A stretch of 64,000 nt of DNA, from assembly GCA_934045075.1 (NCBI GenBank), contig OW203732.1:16647889-16711888 (forward strand), read 5' to 3'. Source of the DNA: Yponomeuta sedellus (taxonomy: Eukaryota > Arthropoda > Insecta > Lepidoptera > Yponomeutidae). The position numbers were made by a program, and so were the translations under genes. Below, one piece after another: positions 42,786 through 53,301 of the stretch; within the stretch, counting starts at the first letter, position 1, and every line of letters starts with the position of its first letter. The notes beneath the pieces are model-generated. The model saw only the letters and a list, made by a program, of their open reading frames with translations. It made no database searches and was not told where the DNA came from.

Positions 42786-43394
42786 ACCAAGCCGCGGGTT
42801 TCCTCACGAGCGACTGAAGAAATAGGCTGGTTGGCTACTGACTGCATTGATTAGTGATTGATGTGCTAATGACTGAACTTGTGATGAATATTTTTTTTAG
42901 GGTTGCGTAGCTGATAGGTGCCAAACGGTGTCCTATTACTTTACCTCCGCTGTCTGTCTGTCAGTCCGAGCTCTATGTTTGGAACCGTAATAGGTAGCCA
43001 GTTAAAATTTAGATGTAATTTGTGTTATTGCGGTGGCTTACCTAAAAATAGTAAAATTAAAAAAAATACAAAATTTAAGAGGGTATCCGTTCGCCGTTTT
43101 TTTGTTTATGCTCTATTGTAAAAAGGGAAGGAATCAAACTGGCCGTGATTGCAGTAAATATTGTATTGTAATTATTTATAAAATATTGTATATGGTATGT
43201 AATGACAATTATTGAAATTCGGCCAAGTGCGATTCGGACTCTTGCACGAGCATGTAAATAGAGATAGAAAATACTTTATTGGACATAAAAATGAAAATTA
43301 CGCAGATATTTCTTAACTTAAGAAAACAAAGGGTACCTTTGTTCATTTTGAAAGTTACAAGCATGCTTAAAATTTGTAGTGGCAATACCATACA
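42786..43394. other. Stretch with a LINE-tail-like word
   Basis: 'gatagaaaatactttattgg' near 43,262 looks like a LINE 3' end in reverse complement. Overlapping ORFs on both strands at 42,918-43,391 are not convincing. Confidence 0.4.
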
Positions 43395-43720
43395 CTGTGA
43401 AGGAAAAACTTACGAGGAAACCTGCGGCTTGTCATACTCTGCACGTATTGACTTGTCTTTCTCAAGAGCTAGGCCGTCTAACTGTCACAATGTTATAGGG
43501 CAGGCCTCCTTCGAGCGATGGCAGCGGAGCGGTGTAGAGCGCCGCCTTCTCAATCGGTTCGATCCCCGGCATGTACCAATGACTTTGTTTTCTAAGTTAT
43601 ATACATTTGTGAAATTATTGTAGCAATACTACTCGCTGACGGTAAAGGAAAACATCGTAAGGAAACCCTAGTGTCTGAGGTGTTAGCGTACCTCAGCGCT
43701 TGCTACGTACAATGGCCCAA
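43395..43720 (+). repeat. Family D SINE in direct orientation
   Basis: It contains 'gaaggaaaaacttacgagga', a tRNA-like piece with B box 'cggttcgatcccc' (about 43,555), the linker 'acatttgtgaaattattgta', and a second D body 'ggtaaaggaaaacatcgtaa'. The uninterrupted linker gives the pre-insertion order for the split copy at 18,338-19,045. Confidence 0.65.
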
Positions 43721-43849
43721 CTATGAGGCTAAGTGCGGAAATCTCAGGTCTAACTAACTAACTAACTAAGGGCAGGCCTACTCCATCTAAAAAATAATGT
43801 ACCACGCACTGCAGCGTTGGAGCGGTCACTTCGCCCTTCGTATGAGTAA

Positions 43850-44075
43850 AGACGACCTCTATGGTGTAGCGGTAGCGCATCTCTCCCGGGACCTCTTGCG
43901 TGGTAGGTACATGCAAGGGGTCCCGAGTTCGAATCCCGGCTGGGAACAAAAAAAAACCACAGGTCTTGGATGTTTACATGTCGGTGATGTCGTTGTTTCT
44001 GGTTCCCACGACACAGGTTATCCTAGTGTGGGGTCAGAAGCAATGTATGTGCCTGTATGTAAATATTATGTTATG
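43850..44075 (+). repeat. tRNA-derived SINE, family M, with an internal inversion
   Basis: The head 'gacgacctctatggtgtagc' 'ggtagcgcatct' is followed by 'cccgggacctcttgcgtggt', which is the reverse complement of the segment that comes next (atgcaaggggtcccgag). The body 'caggtcttggatgtttacat' and 'ctggttcccacgacacaggt' is normal. Confidence 0.75.
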
Positions 44076-44266
44076 TTAAAGGTGTGGATACTGGATCACT
44101 GGATACTCTGATACTGGATAAATCATCTCATTACGTAGATGCCAAGGCCAAAGTTTTTATTGTGCAGTTATTGTAATACTTAAAAACCGAGTGATATTTA
44201 ATTTCATTGACCCACTTGACTAACCCACCAAAGTAACTTACGCCAAAGTTACATTTTATGGTGATT

Positions 44267-44528
44267 ATACTATTTTTATTTTTAATGCACTAACCCGTGC
44301 TAAGGACAAATTTAAAAACCTATTTAGAGGCTAAAAATGCTATTTAACGCTATTTATTTATTTAAGGCTGTACGTAATACAGAGAATAGTGTAAAGAGGT
44401 TCGAAATTTCACTGATGCCGGTGAGTCGCCCATTGGCTCAATTGGTAGAGCGCTGGCACGGATAGCCAGAGGTTGCGGGTTCGAATCCCGGCATGGGTGA
44501 AATTTTTAGCCTCTAAATAGGTTTTTAA
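44267..44528. repeat. T-family inverted composite, copy 10
   Basis: It has a perfect 14-bp duplication attttatggtgatt (44,253-44,266 and 44,529-44,542). The left arm is the distal tail in reverse complement (aatgcactaacccgtgctaa). A spacer of about 30 bp not seen in other copies follows, then a direct piece from 'gtacgtaatacagagaatag' through the complete tRNA-like module to 'taaataggttttta'. Confidence 0.85.
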
Positions 44529-44542
44529 ATTTTATGGTGATT

Positions 44543-44862
44543 TCAGAATTCCAGTTCTTTTCGTAATACAGTCAAAATTGTCCAGGAAAGTATGCCAGGT
44601 TATCACGCAAAACAATTTGGGAGGCTCTCGGTTGAATTTAATCCAGTTACGCAATAATTCGGGGCATTCGGAAACGCTACAAAGTTCTGTGAATAATTCA
44701 TGAATTGGTCCATTCCAGCATTGCCAGACTACGTGAAATTCGCACCGTTACGCGATTTAGCGGTCTTTCTACGGGATACGAGATATTTTTTTATTTATTT
44801 AGTGTTTATTTAGCCCTCGTCTGTGTTCCACTGCTGAGATAAATTATGATTATAAAATCTAG
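44543..44862. other. Stretch without recognised gene
   Basis: No feature was identified apart from a possible RTE-type tail word (gttccactgctgagat) at 44,825. Confidence 0.45.
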
Positions 44863-45060
44863 TACATACATACATACATACATACATACATACATACATA
44901 CATACATACATACATACATACATACATACATACATACATACATACATACATACATACATACATACATACATACATACATACATACATACATACATACATA
45001 CATACATACATACATACATACATACATACATACATACATACATACATACATACATACATA
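44863..45060 (-). repeat. (CATA)n microsatellite, about 49 units
   Basis: About 198 bp of uninterrupted tetranucleotide. On the minus strand it is the TATG tail of the family E piece at 45,061-45,110. ORFs across it are artefacts. Confidence 0.95.
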
Positions 45061-45110
45061 GGGGTAGGAAGAGACCAGGGACTGCCACTTGCCACGATCC
45101 TGACAGATCT
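45061..45110 (-). repeat. Family E retroposon (3' part)
   Basis: 'ggggtaggaagagaccaggg' and 'actgccacttgccacgatcc' are the E body in reverse complement, joined to the microsatellite. Confidence 0.7.
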
Positions 45111-45407
45111 GATATTTTGTATGAGATTTTGCAAAATGTTACAGAAATCTCTAAATAACTAAATAACATAAAATAAAATCCGGCCGAGACCTGGCAACCC
45201 TGCTCCCATTTTGAAATTGTAAACGTAACCTTCTATTTTATCGCACGTAGGTAAGCAGTATTTTAGTGCACCAAATCAAAAAGGTTTTTTTTATTATTTT
45301 ATATTTCATTACCTACTATAATCGATTACTTATTTTTTAGGGCGTGATAAAAATAACATCTAATAATCTTGTGATTTCATACATTTCTAATTTCATTAAA
45401 TTACATC

Positions 45408-45475
45408 GCATCTTGGCATCGCAGGAAGGTTAGGCCAGCCGTGCCCCAGCAGTGTAGACATACAAGGGTTGATAT
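45408..45475. repeat. 5S-derived SINE tail, inverted junction
   Basis: 'gcatcgcaggaaggttaggc' (minus orientation) is joined directly to 'gtgccccagcagtgtagaca' 'tacaagggttgatatcga' (plus orientation). Two oppositely oriented tail pieces meet, as in the inverted composites of other families. Confidence 0.6.
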
Positions 45476-45639
45476 CGAATACTTACCCGCCAACGACAAT
45501 GGCTGGCACTGAATGGAATTTACAGGCTGATCGATCATCACCCTATGTGTGCCGTTTATAAGCTTACAACGCTTGCTAATTGTCATCACTTTAATTGAGA
45601 TACTGAGAAGCTGCATTATATCCTACATGGCACGAGGGG

Positions 45640-46200
45640 GTTCAATGATAGATAGAGAACACTTATTGCACAACCAGAAAAATATTAACCATGATTCTTA
45701 AATCTAAGTAATGTTATATAATCGCAGTCTTATCGCTAAGAGCGATCTCTTCCAGACAACTTTTGGATGGAGTGGATTGCATGAAGAATATAGTCGGTAC
45801 GTGGTGCATGTACATAAATAGTTAAATCGAAAATATATTACACTATTTTTATTTTTAATGCACTAACCCGTGCTAAGGAACAAATTTAAAAAAAAGTTAG
45901 AGGCTAAAAATTTCACCCATGCCGGGATTCGAACCCGCAACCTCTGGCTATCCGTACCAGCGCTCTACCAATTGAGCCAATGGGCGACTCACGGCATCAG
46001 TGAAATTTCGAACCTCTTTACAATATTCTCTGTATTACGTACAAAAATATATTGATAACAAACAGCAAAAGAGTGCGAGAATATAATTACTTATAATGTA
46101 AGTAATGATACCTACCTTACCTATGATATAATGTACATATATTTAAATAATAATACACATAGATCTTCTTCACCGGTGTCGTCAGTCTTCTTAAAGTAAA
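45640..46200 (-). repeat. Family F LINE 3' end, interrupted by T copy 11
   Basis: 'gatagatagagaacacttat', 'atcgctaagagcgatctctt' and 'ggagtggattgcatgaagaa' are the reverse complement of 54,120-54,330. After the T copy it resumes with 'gataacaaacagcaaaagag'. The partner at 54,150 has the two sides joined and is the empty-site reference. Confidence 0.7.
45840..46043 (-). repeat. T-family tRNA-like retroposon, copy 11
   Basis: The duplication aaaatatatt is at 45,830-45,839 and 46,044-46,053. In minus orientation it starts at 'gtacgtaatacagagaatat', passes through the tRNA-like module and ends in the distal tail (gcacgggttagtgcattaaa, ending 'atagtgtaa'). The distal tail is at the 3' end here but at the 5' end in copy 5. 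Confidence 0.85.
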
Positions 46201-46346
46201 AAAATATACATTGTAAATAATTTCCAATTGTGCGGTTGTAATGATGCCCGTTAAATAACTTTACCAAATGACTTTGGCGTCGTATGGACGTAGTTCTCAA
46301 TAGCGGACGCGGACTTTAGTCAAAATAAAAAAAGATATATTGACGA

Positions 46347-46560
46347 CCTCGGTGCCGCAGCGGTTTGGCACGCTGACTGTAAAACCGAAGGTTTCGGGTT
46401 CGATCCCCGGTCGGGTCAAACTAGCAAAACGAACTTTTCTCGAACGAATGTCTCGGGTGTTGGATGTTATCTATGTATTTATTGTATTAAATTACACTTG
46501 TGTTACAAGTACTAAAAGACAGTTAGTACTTGTAACACAAGTCATTTAGTTGTAGGTACT
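46347..46560 (+). repeat. tRNA-derived SINE, family M, with a 19-bp hairpin in its tail
   Basis: The head is 'gacgacctcggtgccgcagc' 'ggtttggcacgctgact' with B box 'gggttcgatcccc'. The tail carries the perfect inverted repeat acttgtgttacaagtacta (46,496-46,514) and its complement (46,524-46,542), loop aaagacagt. Confidence 0.7.
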
Positions 46561-46629
46561 TTGTATGGGGCTAGCGTACGGGTGTAATATGTCCATGAAT
46601 AATTCTTTATTTATTTAACATATTTATAA

Positions 46630-46680
46630 ATATAAGGCCTAACCTTCCTGCGATGTAGAAAGAGACCCGTGTCCCACGAA
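46630..46680 (+). repeat. 5S-derived SINE tail fragment
   Basis: 'ggcctaaccttcctgcgatg' 'tagaaagagacccgtgtccc' is the distal body only. Confidence 0.6.
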
Positions 46681-47547
46681 TTACACACTAAACAAAATCT
46701 ATAGTTGGTTTATTTTAGCACCATGGTGGCTCTGACTATCGCGGTATAATTGTGTCCCTTATGTAGTGAAAATGTCTTTGCAATTTGAAGATTTTGATGG
46801 TTTTCTCATAAATTACATCAACAGGTTTTTATTAAAATAATGTGGGATCGCCTCTGACCACTCTTATTAACAAAAAATAATCAATTAAATTGACAACTTG
46901 ACAAGAAATTATCGTTGAACGTACATACGTAAAAAAATAAAAACTAATTGAGAACCTCCTCCTTTTTGCAGGCAGTTAACAGCTTCATCCGCCATTATTG
47001 AACTGTTACCTTTACCTAGCGAAAATTATAATTCTACAGCATAACCTATGAAATCCTCTGGAAATGCAGAGGAGCGATAAACGAGCCAATTTTCAATCTA
47101 TTGTCCTTTAGCATGACGACCAACTATTGTGACCCGCTCAACTGTGTGATCATCAATTACAATAGTGTATCGGTTCACGACCCAAGATCGGGAATTCCTA
47201 AAACGGTAGGACCCTTATTGAAAGCGGCATAGGTGCGAGTTTTGCACAACAGGACGGGGTGAAATCAACTGTTTGTATTCTAGTCAGTAACGCATGAGAG
47301 TAACCCGTAATTTGTTCGATATTCATACTTATGCGTCACGTGATACAAGCAATCGTGCTTGCAGGGTTGACCTTCTCTCTGTGGGTTGGTCAAAACAATA
47401 CCTTGTCTTTTGAAATCAATAGCGAAAACGCTGAAAGTATACTATTGTGCACTATTATACGGTCCGATTCAGGGAAAGATCAAAGTGTCACTTGAAAACA
47501 AAAACGCTCTTTGCTTTCATAAAGTATAAGGTTACTTATGCTATGAC
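46681..47547. other. Stretch without recognised gene
   Basis: No convincing feature was found. Confidence 0.5.
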
Positions 47548-47735
47548 GACCTCTGTGGCACAGTGCATACCATGCGAGAGGTCCCGGGTTCGAACCCCGG
47601 CCGGACGAAAAACATCCCCCAGGTCTTGGATGTTTACATGTTTGTGATGTCGCTGTTTCTGGTTCCCACGACACACTATGGGGCCATCGGCCATAAGCAA
47701 TGTTTGTACCTGTAGTAAATGTAAAATAAAATGTA
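47548..47735 (+). repeat. tRNA-derived SINE, family M
   Basis: The head is 'gacctctgtggcacagtgca' with a short internal deletion, the B box 'gggttcgaacccc', the body 'caggtcttggatgtttacat' and the tail 'gggccatcggccataagcaa'. Confidence 0.75.
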
Positions 47736-48397
47736 TGTTCCCCGTTATTATTATAACTAATGTTAAACGTTCGTACTTTTTTTGAGGCAGCAATTTGTCC
47801 ACCATTTGGGTGTCGCCATCTGGTTCCTGTTCGAAACGGCATTTGCTACCTTCGCTCAGCAGCCACAAAGTCGAAAGTCGCCGGCGAGACGAAAGATATT
47901 TCCCTCCAAACTTATCAGTACCGTAGCGTATCGCAAAAATCGAAGGAGCATTTATAAACGCGAAGCGGCTGTCAGTGCGGCCATTCAGCTATCGCAGGAA
48001 GCTATTATCGCGTAGCACCGCGCCACTTTGCATGTAGAGCCATTCTTGCTTCAACCGTGTTGCCAAGGGAGAATCGCTCGTGTGATTTGGATGTGTAGAG
48101 TCAATTAGGCGAAATGAAAGGGAATGGTGGGGCTGGTTCCAAGGCCCATATGATGCCATGATGCGGCATAACTTTCACTCACCTCACCCACTAGATAGAG
48201 ACAGGTAAAAGTTCTGCTTGCAATATGGGATTTCATTCAAATTGCGTATACAAGGGGACTTCTGGAACAGCGACACACCTAAAAATGTAGGTAGTTTGGT
48301 TTTATTTACAAACGAAATGTCAGATTGCATTGAAACCTTGCCACAATGTTAAAAGGGCAAAAATCAGGGTTTCATGACGCTCATAATTGCAAATTGA
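47736..48397. other. GC-richer unique sequence, function unknown
   Basis: 47,770-48,060 is less AT-rich than its surroundings. It has an open frame (47,782-48,015, +) with many Arg/Ala/Gln codons but no motif I can name. It could be an unrecognised exon or promoter region. Confidence 0.3.
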
Positions 48398-49560
48398 TAT
48401 CAACCCTTCATATATCCACATATAGCCTCCATCCCCTTTCTATACGCTGACGACTTAAAACTTTTGAAGGTAGTGGAATCAATGTCTGACGCTAACGAAC
48501 TGCAGATAGATCTAGATCATCTTGCAGCATGGTGTCACGATAATAATATGGAGCTAAATGCAAAAAAATGCTGTCACATCAACTTCACCAGAAAAATAAA
48601 AAATATAATAACCTATACATACAATATTAATGGCATAAGTTTAACTGAAGTTGATACTATTCGAGACCTAGGCATCTTACTAGACAAAAAACTTACCTTT
48701 ATTCCACACATAGAGGCGACGGTGAACAAGGCGTCTAGAATGCTGGGTTTTGTGTTACGCAATATTAAAGCTTTTCGTAACAAAAAAACAAAAGTTCTAC
48801 TGTACAACTCCTTAGTCCGTAGTATTCTAGAATACGGTTCAACAGTCTGGCGACCACATTACGCGACACACATTCTGCGAATCGAAAGAATCCAGAAAAG
48901 GTTTCTGTGGCACATGGCATTCGCTACAGGTGAGGCAAAAAAGGTGCGTAGCTACAAGGATAGGCTTGTTAGATTTAATATGCTGAGCCTGGATAGACGA
49001 AGAGATTTCCTGGATTTAATGTTCGTGTACAAAGTTTTGAGAGACTCTATCGACTGCCCGCAATTACTTAGTCAATTTAAGCTCAGGGTCCCCAGTTCAT
49101 ATCCCCGTAAAATCATCCCAAATCCTCTTTCAGTCCCTTACAGAAAAACAGTGTTAGGCCAGAACTCTCCAATTCCACGTATGTGTCGCCTTTATAATAA
49201 ATTTAGTGCCGTCCTGGATGTGCACTTTGATGTTGCACATCAGTATCGAAAAAATGTATTTAATAGTTTTCTGTCAAGCACATAAGCAACATTATTGTCA
49301 TTAGACTGTAGTAACTTATAATTAAGATCTAGCTGTACGTACTTTTGTTATGCATGCTGTGTTTATCTATAATTAGTTATACATCTAGTTCAACATAACT
49401 TCATAAAAATTGTTAGCACGTAAGGATGTATATACTGTTGATAAACCTAATTGAATAAATAAATAAATAAATATCCCCACTGTTAAGGCACGGGTCTCTT
49501 TCTGCATCGCAGGAAGGTTAGGCCATACTCCAACACGGGGCCCAAGTTTGGATTGGTAAT
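48388..49560 (-). repeat. 5S-derived SINE split by a LINE
   Basis: The outermost tail piece is at about 48,396-48,418 ('gatatcaaccctt', 'catatatcc'). The rest resumes at 49,475-49,560 ('tccccactgttaaggcacgg', 'gcatcgcaggaaggttaggc'). In continuous copies such as 39,617 these two parts are adjacent. The remainder of the SINE is missing. Confidence 0.65.
48418..49474 (+). pseudogene. 5'-truncated LINE: ORF2 C-terminal half with 3' tail
   Basis: The reading frame is open from about 48,420 to the stop at 49,285. It begins within the reverse transcriptase just before the catalytic box (FLYADDLKLL, nucleotides about 48,438-48,467). It continues with DLGILLDKKLTFIPHI, the thumb region (LLYNSLVRSILEYGSTVW) and a C-terminal tail ending NSFLSST. 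This layout (YADD, DLGI.D..L.F..H, LV.S.LEY) is typical of Jockey/CR1-type ORF2. The endonuclease and most of the reverse transcriptase are missing. The 3' UTR ends with an AAAT repeat (49,454-49,474). The frame has no stops, so the insertion is fairly young. It is inserted in a 5S-derived SINE; 'atatcc' on both sides may be the duplication. Confidence 0.85.
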
Positions 49561-49637
49561 AATAAGAACATTTGCAATTTAATAAGTAAAATATTCGAGC
49601 CCTGTGATAAATTTCTAATCATTTTTACTTAATATAA

Positions 49638-49700
49638 CATAAACTCACGCCTGTATCCCAGAGGGGTAGGCACAAACCAGGGTAGGCACAAACCAAATCC
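49638..49700 (-). repeat. Family E fragment
   Basis: 'aactcacgcctgtatcccag' 'aggggtaggcacaaaccagg' is the 3' part in reverse complement; part of it (gtaggcacaaacca) is repeated. A second very short piece with the same words is at 50,315-50,336. Confidence 0.6.
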
Positions 49701-49884
49701 CACTTGCAGTTACTTATATTTAATTCCTAATAATTATTTAAATTTAATAACGTTCACCAAAAAATATTAAGTACACAATCCATACCTATAAAGTATATGT
49801 AAGTATTTAAAACAATTCATTTAGTAAGTCATATGCCATAACTGTAAAACCTTAAATTGGATACAAGCAAGAACAATAAGAAAC

Positions 49885-50107
49885 AACAGGCGCGGTCACG
49901 TACTGGATGGGTGACTACCGCTAGTGGCATTTTTTCCGAGCGCTTCCGTGCTTCGCAAGGCACGCTAAGCCGTTGGTGCCGGCTGTCATGTAATGGCAGT
50001 CGTTAAGCAATTACTTGGCCCCCGTGGCGGAGTAAGGCCTAACCTTCCTGCATTACAGGGAGAGACCCGTGCCCCAACAGTGGGGACATATAAAGGGTTG
50101 ACATTGA
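49885..50107 (+). repeat. 5S-derived SINE, copy 8
   Basis: It starts inside the 5S-like promoter (caggcgcggtcacgtactgg, atgggtgactaccg). It has the body 'gctaagccgttggtgccggc' with an internal deletion, and the tail 'aacagtggggacatataaag' 'ggttgac'. Confidence 0.75.
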
Positions 50108-50677
50108 AGAAAGATAAAATAATTAGCAAATTATCTCCCAATTTAAAGCATATCACGACCAAACCTCGATTAGTGCCCGCTTTACAATTAAGTCAATCTT
50201 GATTGCGGCACGCAGTTAGAAAAATTTAGAAAACCGAACCACGTTCACATGCCATTCGATGTTATTGCAAAAAACCGATGATATTTGTTTTTACATTTAC
50301 ATACATACTTAACTTCACGCCTGTATCCCAGAGGCATTTACATTTACAACCTAGATAGAGGTTATCGCTTTATGTGTGACATCACTGCCTGAATTTGTAA
50401 ATTATTTGTGAATCCAGTGCAAACATCAATCACTAGATCAAATTTTGTACGTCATCGCTGGATGGTGTTAAATAAAGAGTTATCTATCTATTGAGCTTGG
50501 CCGTTATATAGATCATATCAAGGTTGACCTTTGCCACAAATTGTTTACTGTATTATCGTGACACATGCATGTTCCAACTCTCGTATCCCCAATCCTTAAA
50601 ATTACGTGCGTAAATTTTGGACCGCTCGCTTTGTCGAAAGGCATAATTGTTTTCAGGCATCTATTTTTTAAGTGCGT
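50108..50677. other. Stretch without recognised gene
   Basis: A family E scrap lies at 50,315-50,336. Otherwise nothing was recognised. Confidence 0.5.
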
Positions 50678-50785
50678 CATCATCATCCCGGACTTGGCCC
50701 CCGTGTTGGAGTATGGCCCAACCTTCATGCGATGCAGGAAGAGACCCGTGCCCCAGCAGTGGGGACATACAAGGGTTGATATCGA
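50678..50785 (+). repeat. 5S-derived SINE, copy 9 (3' part)
   Basis: 'ccggacttggcccccgtgtt' to 'acatacaagggttgatatcg' 'atcatcatcat'. It is bounded by short ATC repeats on both sides. Confidence 0.75.
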
Positions 50786-50796
50786 TCATCATCATA

Positions 50797-50905
50797 ATCA
50801 GTCGGTGTCAGTCCACTGCTGGACATAGGCCTCACCCAAGACACGCCACTGAGCCCGATCTTCGGCTCTCCTCTTCCAGTCACTACCCACCGCTTTGCGA
50901 AGTAG
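50797..50905 (-). repeat. RTE-type tail fragment
   Basis: 'tcagtccactgctggacata' 'ggcctcacccaagacacgcc' and 'cgatcttcggctctcctctt' are a common RTE-type 3' region in reverse complement. Confidence 0.55.
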
Positions 50906-51118
50906 TTGGGTATGCTGAGCTCGAGCTAGGTCGTTCTAAATGCAAATGTTGGGCTAACCTTCTCGCCGGCTCCGCATTTAAGCGAGCATACCTTGCTATG
51001 GCAGCCAACTTCTGTGTCTTAGGCTCGCGATGACATTGCAAAAGGCGTGCTTGGAGGTATCGGTTTTTGCAATTGAACGGTTTCCTTTGAAAGAACAGAT
51101 TCTGGCAATTCGATGTCG

Positions 51119-51466
51119 ATGTCAACCCTTGCATGTCCCCGCTGCTGGGGCACGGGTCTCTTCCTGAATTGCAGGAAGGTTAAGCAATACTCCACCACGG
51201 GAGCCAATACGGGTTGGTGGAGGATCGTAAGACAGTGGCAGCTTTTACTGTCAGAAGTTATCAAGCCGCCCATAAGGCCTCTGGCACGGCTTAACGACTG
51301 TCATTACATGACAGCCGGCACCAACGGCTTAACGAAAGAGCTCGGAAAATGCAACTAGAGGTAGTTACGGGACGGTCACCTATCCTGCATCTAAGCGCGC
51401 CTGTGATTGCTTAGCTCAAGTGATTGATTCCAATCACTAGGTCCGACTAGGCCACGAGCGCTTCTC
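51119..51466 (-). repeat. 5S-derived SINE, copy 10
   Basis: This is nearly full length. The minus strand has the head 'gcgctcgtggcctagtcgga', the promoter words 'cacaggcgcgcttagatgca' 'ggataggtgaccgtcccgta', and the tail 'cagcagcggggacatgcaag' 'ggttgac'. Confidence 0.8.
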
Positions 51467-51792
51467 GCTGTCATCTCGTAAGAACAAATTCTGACAAGTT
51501 AAATAGACTCATTGTGGCAAGCTTGGGCAGGCGTAATGCCTGAAGATGGCGGGAACGGTATCAATTACCCCTGTCTGGAATTGTTAAATCTTTGCGGAAA
51601 GCGTTATGGGCGTTATAGTACACTCATTTCTAACACTAATGGAAACGCATGCACGTGAGAATTGAAGAAAACGCGAAAGTAACTCTTAGTTATCAATATC
51701 CATTGTTGACCTAGTCACAATTCCATTAAAAAAATATATTATGATAGTCATCCATGGTAAAACTAAATGAGATACAATACTACATACAATTA

Positions 51793-51836
51793 TTTTTAAA
51801 TTAAACCTAGTTTTAGAACTAGGTTTAATTTAAAAA
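51793..51836. repeat. Perfect 20-bp hairpin, loop TTAG
   Basis: Arm 51,793-51,812 (tttttaaattaaacctagtt), loop ttag, arm 51,817-51,836. It directly abuts the next hairpin. Confidence 0.9.
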
Positions 51837-51912
51837 TTAGTTTTAAATTGTTGGTCTTGTTGGTACCTTAGGTTAGCCTAAGGTACCAACAAGACCAACA
51901 ATTTAAAACTAA
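51837..51912. repeat. Perfect 36-bp hairpin, loop TTAG
   Basis: Arm 51,837-51,872 (begins ttagttttaaattgttggtc, ends ggtaccttagg), loop ttag, arm 51,877-51,912 without a mismatch. A CA-rich tract follows at 51,918-51,991. It carries no tRNA- or miRNA-family sequence that I recognise. Confidence 0.9.
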
Positions 51913-51917
51913 ATCAA

Positions 51918-51991
51918 CATAACACACACATGCACACACACATATACACACACCACACACTTACATACACACCCTCACACACACACACACG
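51918..51991. repeat. CA-rich tract
   Basis: Imperfect (CA)n with interruptions (atgcacacacacatatac). Confidence 0.85.
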
Positions 51992-53292
51992 CAGGAAATG
52001 TATTAATAACTTTAACTTTTTAAAAATCAAATGTTTAGTTGTGGAAAAGCGGGATCTCTTGGCACAGGTTTTGTACACTTAAAAGGAGATCTCAACCCTT
52101 TAAATTCTGTTTGAATTTTTTTTTTCTTTAGGTCATGAATATATTTTCATTTTTTTTTTATCGCCAGTGGAATTTTGACCCTCAGCCCTTCCTTGTCTAC
52201 AATCCGATCGAGCTATGCAATCCAAACATATGTGATGACGTAGTACACTAAAATGCCTGAGTTCTGGTGTCTTTTACACAAGCCTCACCGTGCGAGGTAA
52301 TGATGTCCCTGGACAATGAAGTTTCGCGACAAAGGCTATTCTGTTCTGCTTGTTGGTAGAGGATATTTCTTCCGGCAGAAACGGTGCACTTTGTCGCGGT
52401 ATTTCGCTTCAGGGTTCGTAAGTGGTCTTTGTTGATGGAAAAAGAATGCTCGCTTTTGCACCGAATTACGTCACAGGCGGGAAAGTGCACAGTCAGCTTT
52501 AGAAGCCTATTTCGTACTTTCTCTTTCTAGTTAAAAAGAGTAGGTACGAAAATAAACTATTCTGAATAAATAGTCAGAATAGTTATTCTGACTTTTTAGT
52601 GCCGATAATTTGAATACCTCAGTCAACAAGAAACGCCATATGCGTCCGTCTGTTTTTCTTTCCGTCTATCTGTCTGCGGTTTGGCACAAAGTACTAGAAA
52701 ACTAAGCGCGAATTGATAGACGAAAGATTTTTCAAACCTCTTCCATAATGTCATAATTATTATTAAAAAAAATCTAGATTTTAGTAATAAACTAAACTTT
52801 GACAAAGATTAAAGCTATTTTTCTAAAATTATGTTGAATGTGGGAAAACAGCTCGCAGTGTTATGGCGTAGAATCCGACGGGCCGACGTCCCAAAGCTTT
52901 AGCTTTATTATAGTGTTCTATCATGTTAACGACCTTTATAATTTTTTCTCTTTTCTCTTGGTCGTGACTACTATAAAACTTTCGTAGCTCTGTGGTAAAT
53001 TTCACTTCATCTACAATATTTCTAGATGGAGAAGGAACACGAGACTTAATCGACCAATCAGAGCTCACGTGGCGTTTTGTTAATGCTTACTTATTATTTT
53101 ACGCTTGAAATTGGTAAGTTTATCAATTTGCGAAAATATGGGCGTAAGATAATACAATTTATCTCTCGTTTACAATCCTACCAAAGTTTATAATTTTCCT
53201 AGGAAATTTATAAACTGTGAGATCTTGTTATCTTCCGGTGACATATGACATAACAGTCAAAACTAGTTTGGACCGTTTAATAGCTTTGACTG
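51992..53292. other. Stretch with two unassigned minus-strand ORFs
   Basis: ORFs lie at 52,248-52,490 (80 codons) and 52,829-53,068 (79 codons, with a charged stretch EKREKIIKVVNMIEHYNKAK). The second looks more protein-like than most in the window, but it has no known motif and no support from splice sites. Neither is called. Confidence 0.3.
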
Positions 53293-53301
53293 TAACATAT
53301 A

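Noticed and set aside
44863..45060. Coding ORFs made of MYVC or HTYI repeats, also at 34,666
   Set aside because: They are translations of a tetranucleotide microsatellite.
51837..51912. Telomere-type repeat insertion (TTAGG)
   Set aside because: Only one or two TTAGG words occur, in a palindrome; there is no tandem TTAGG array.
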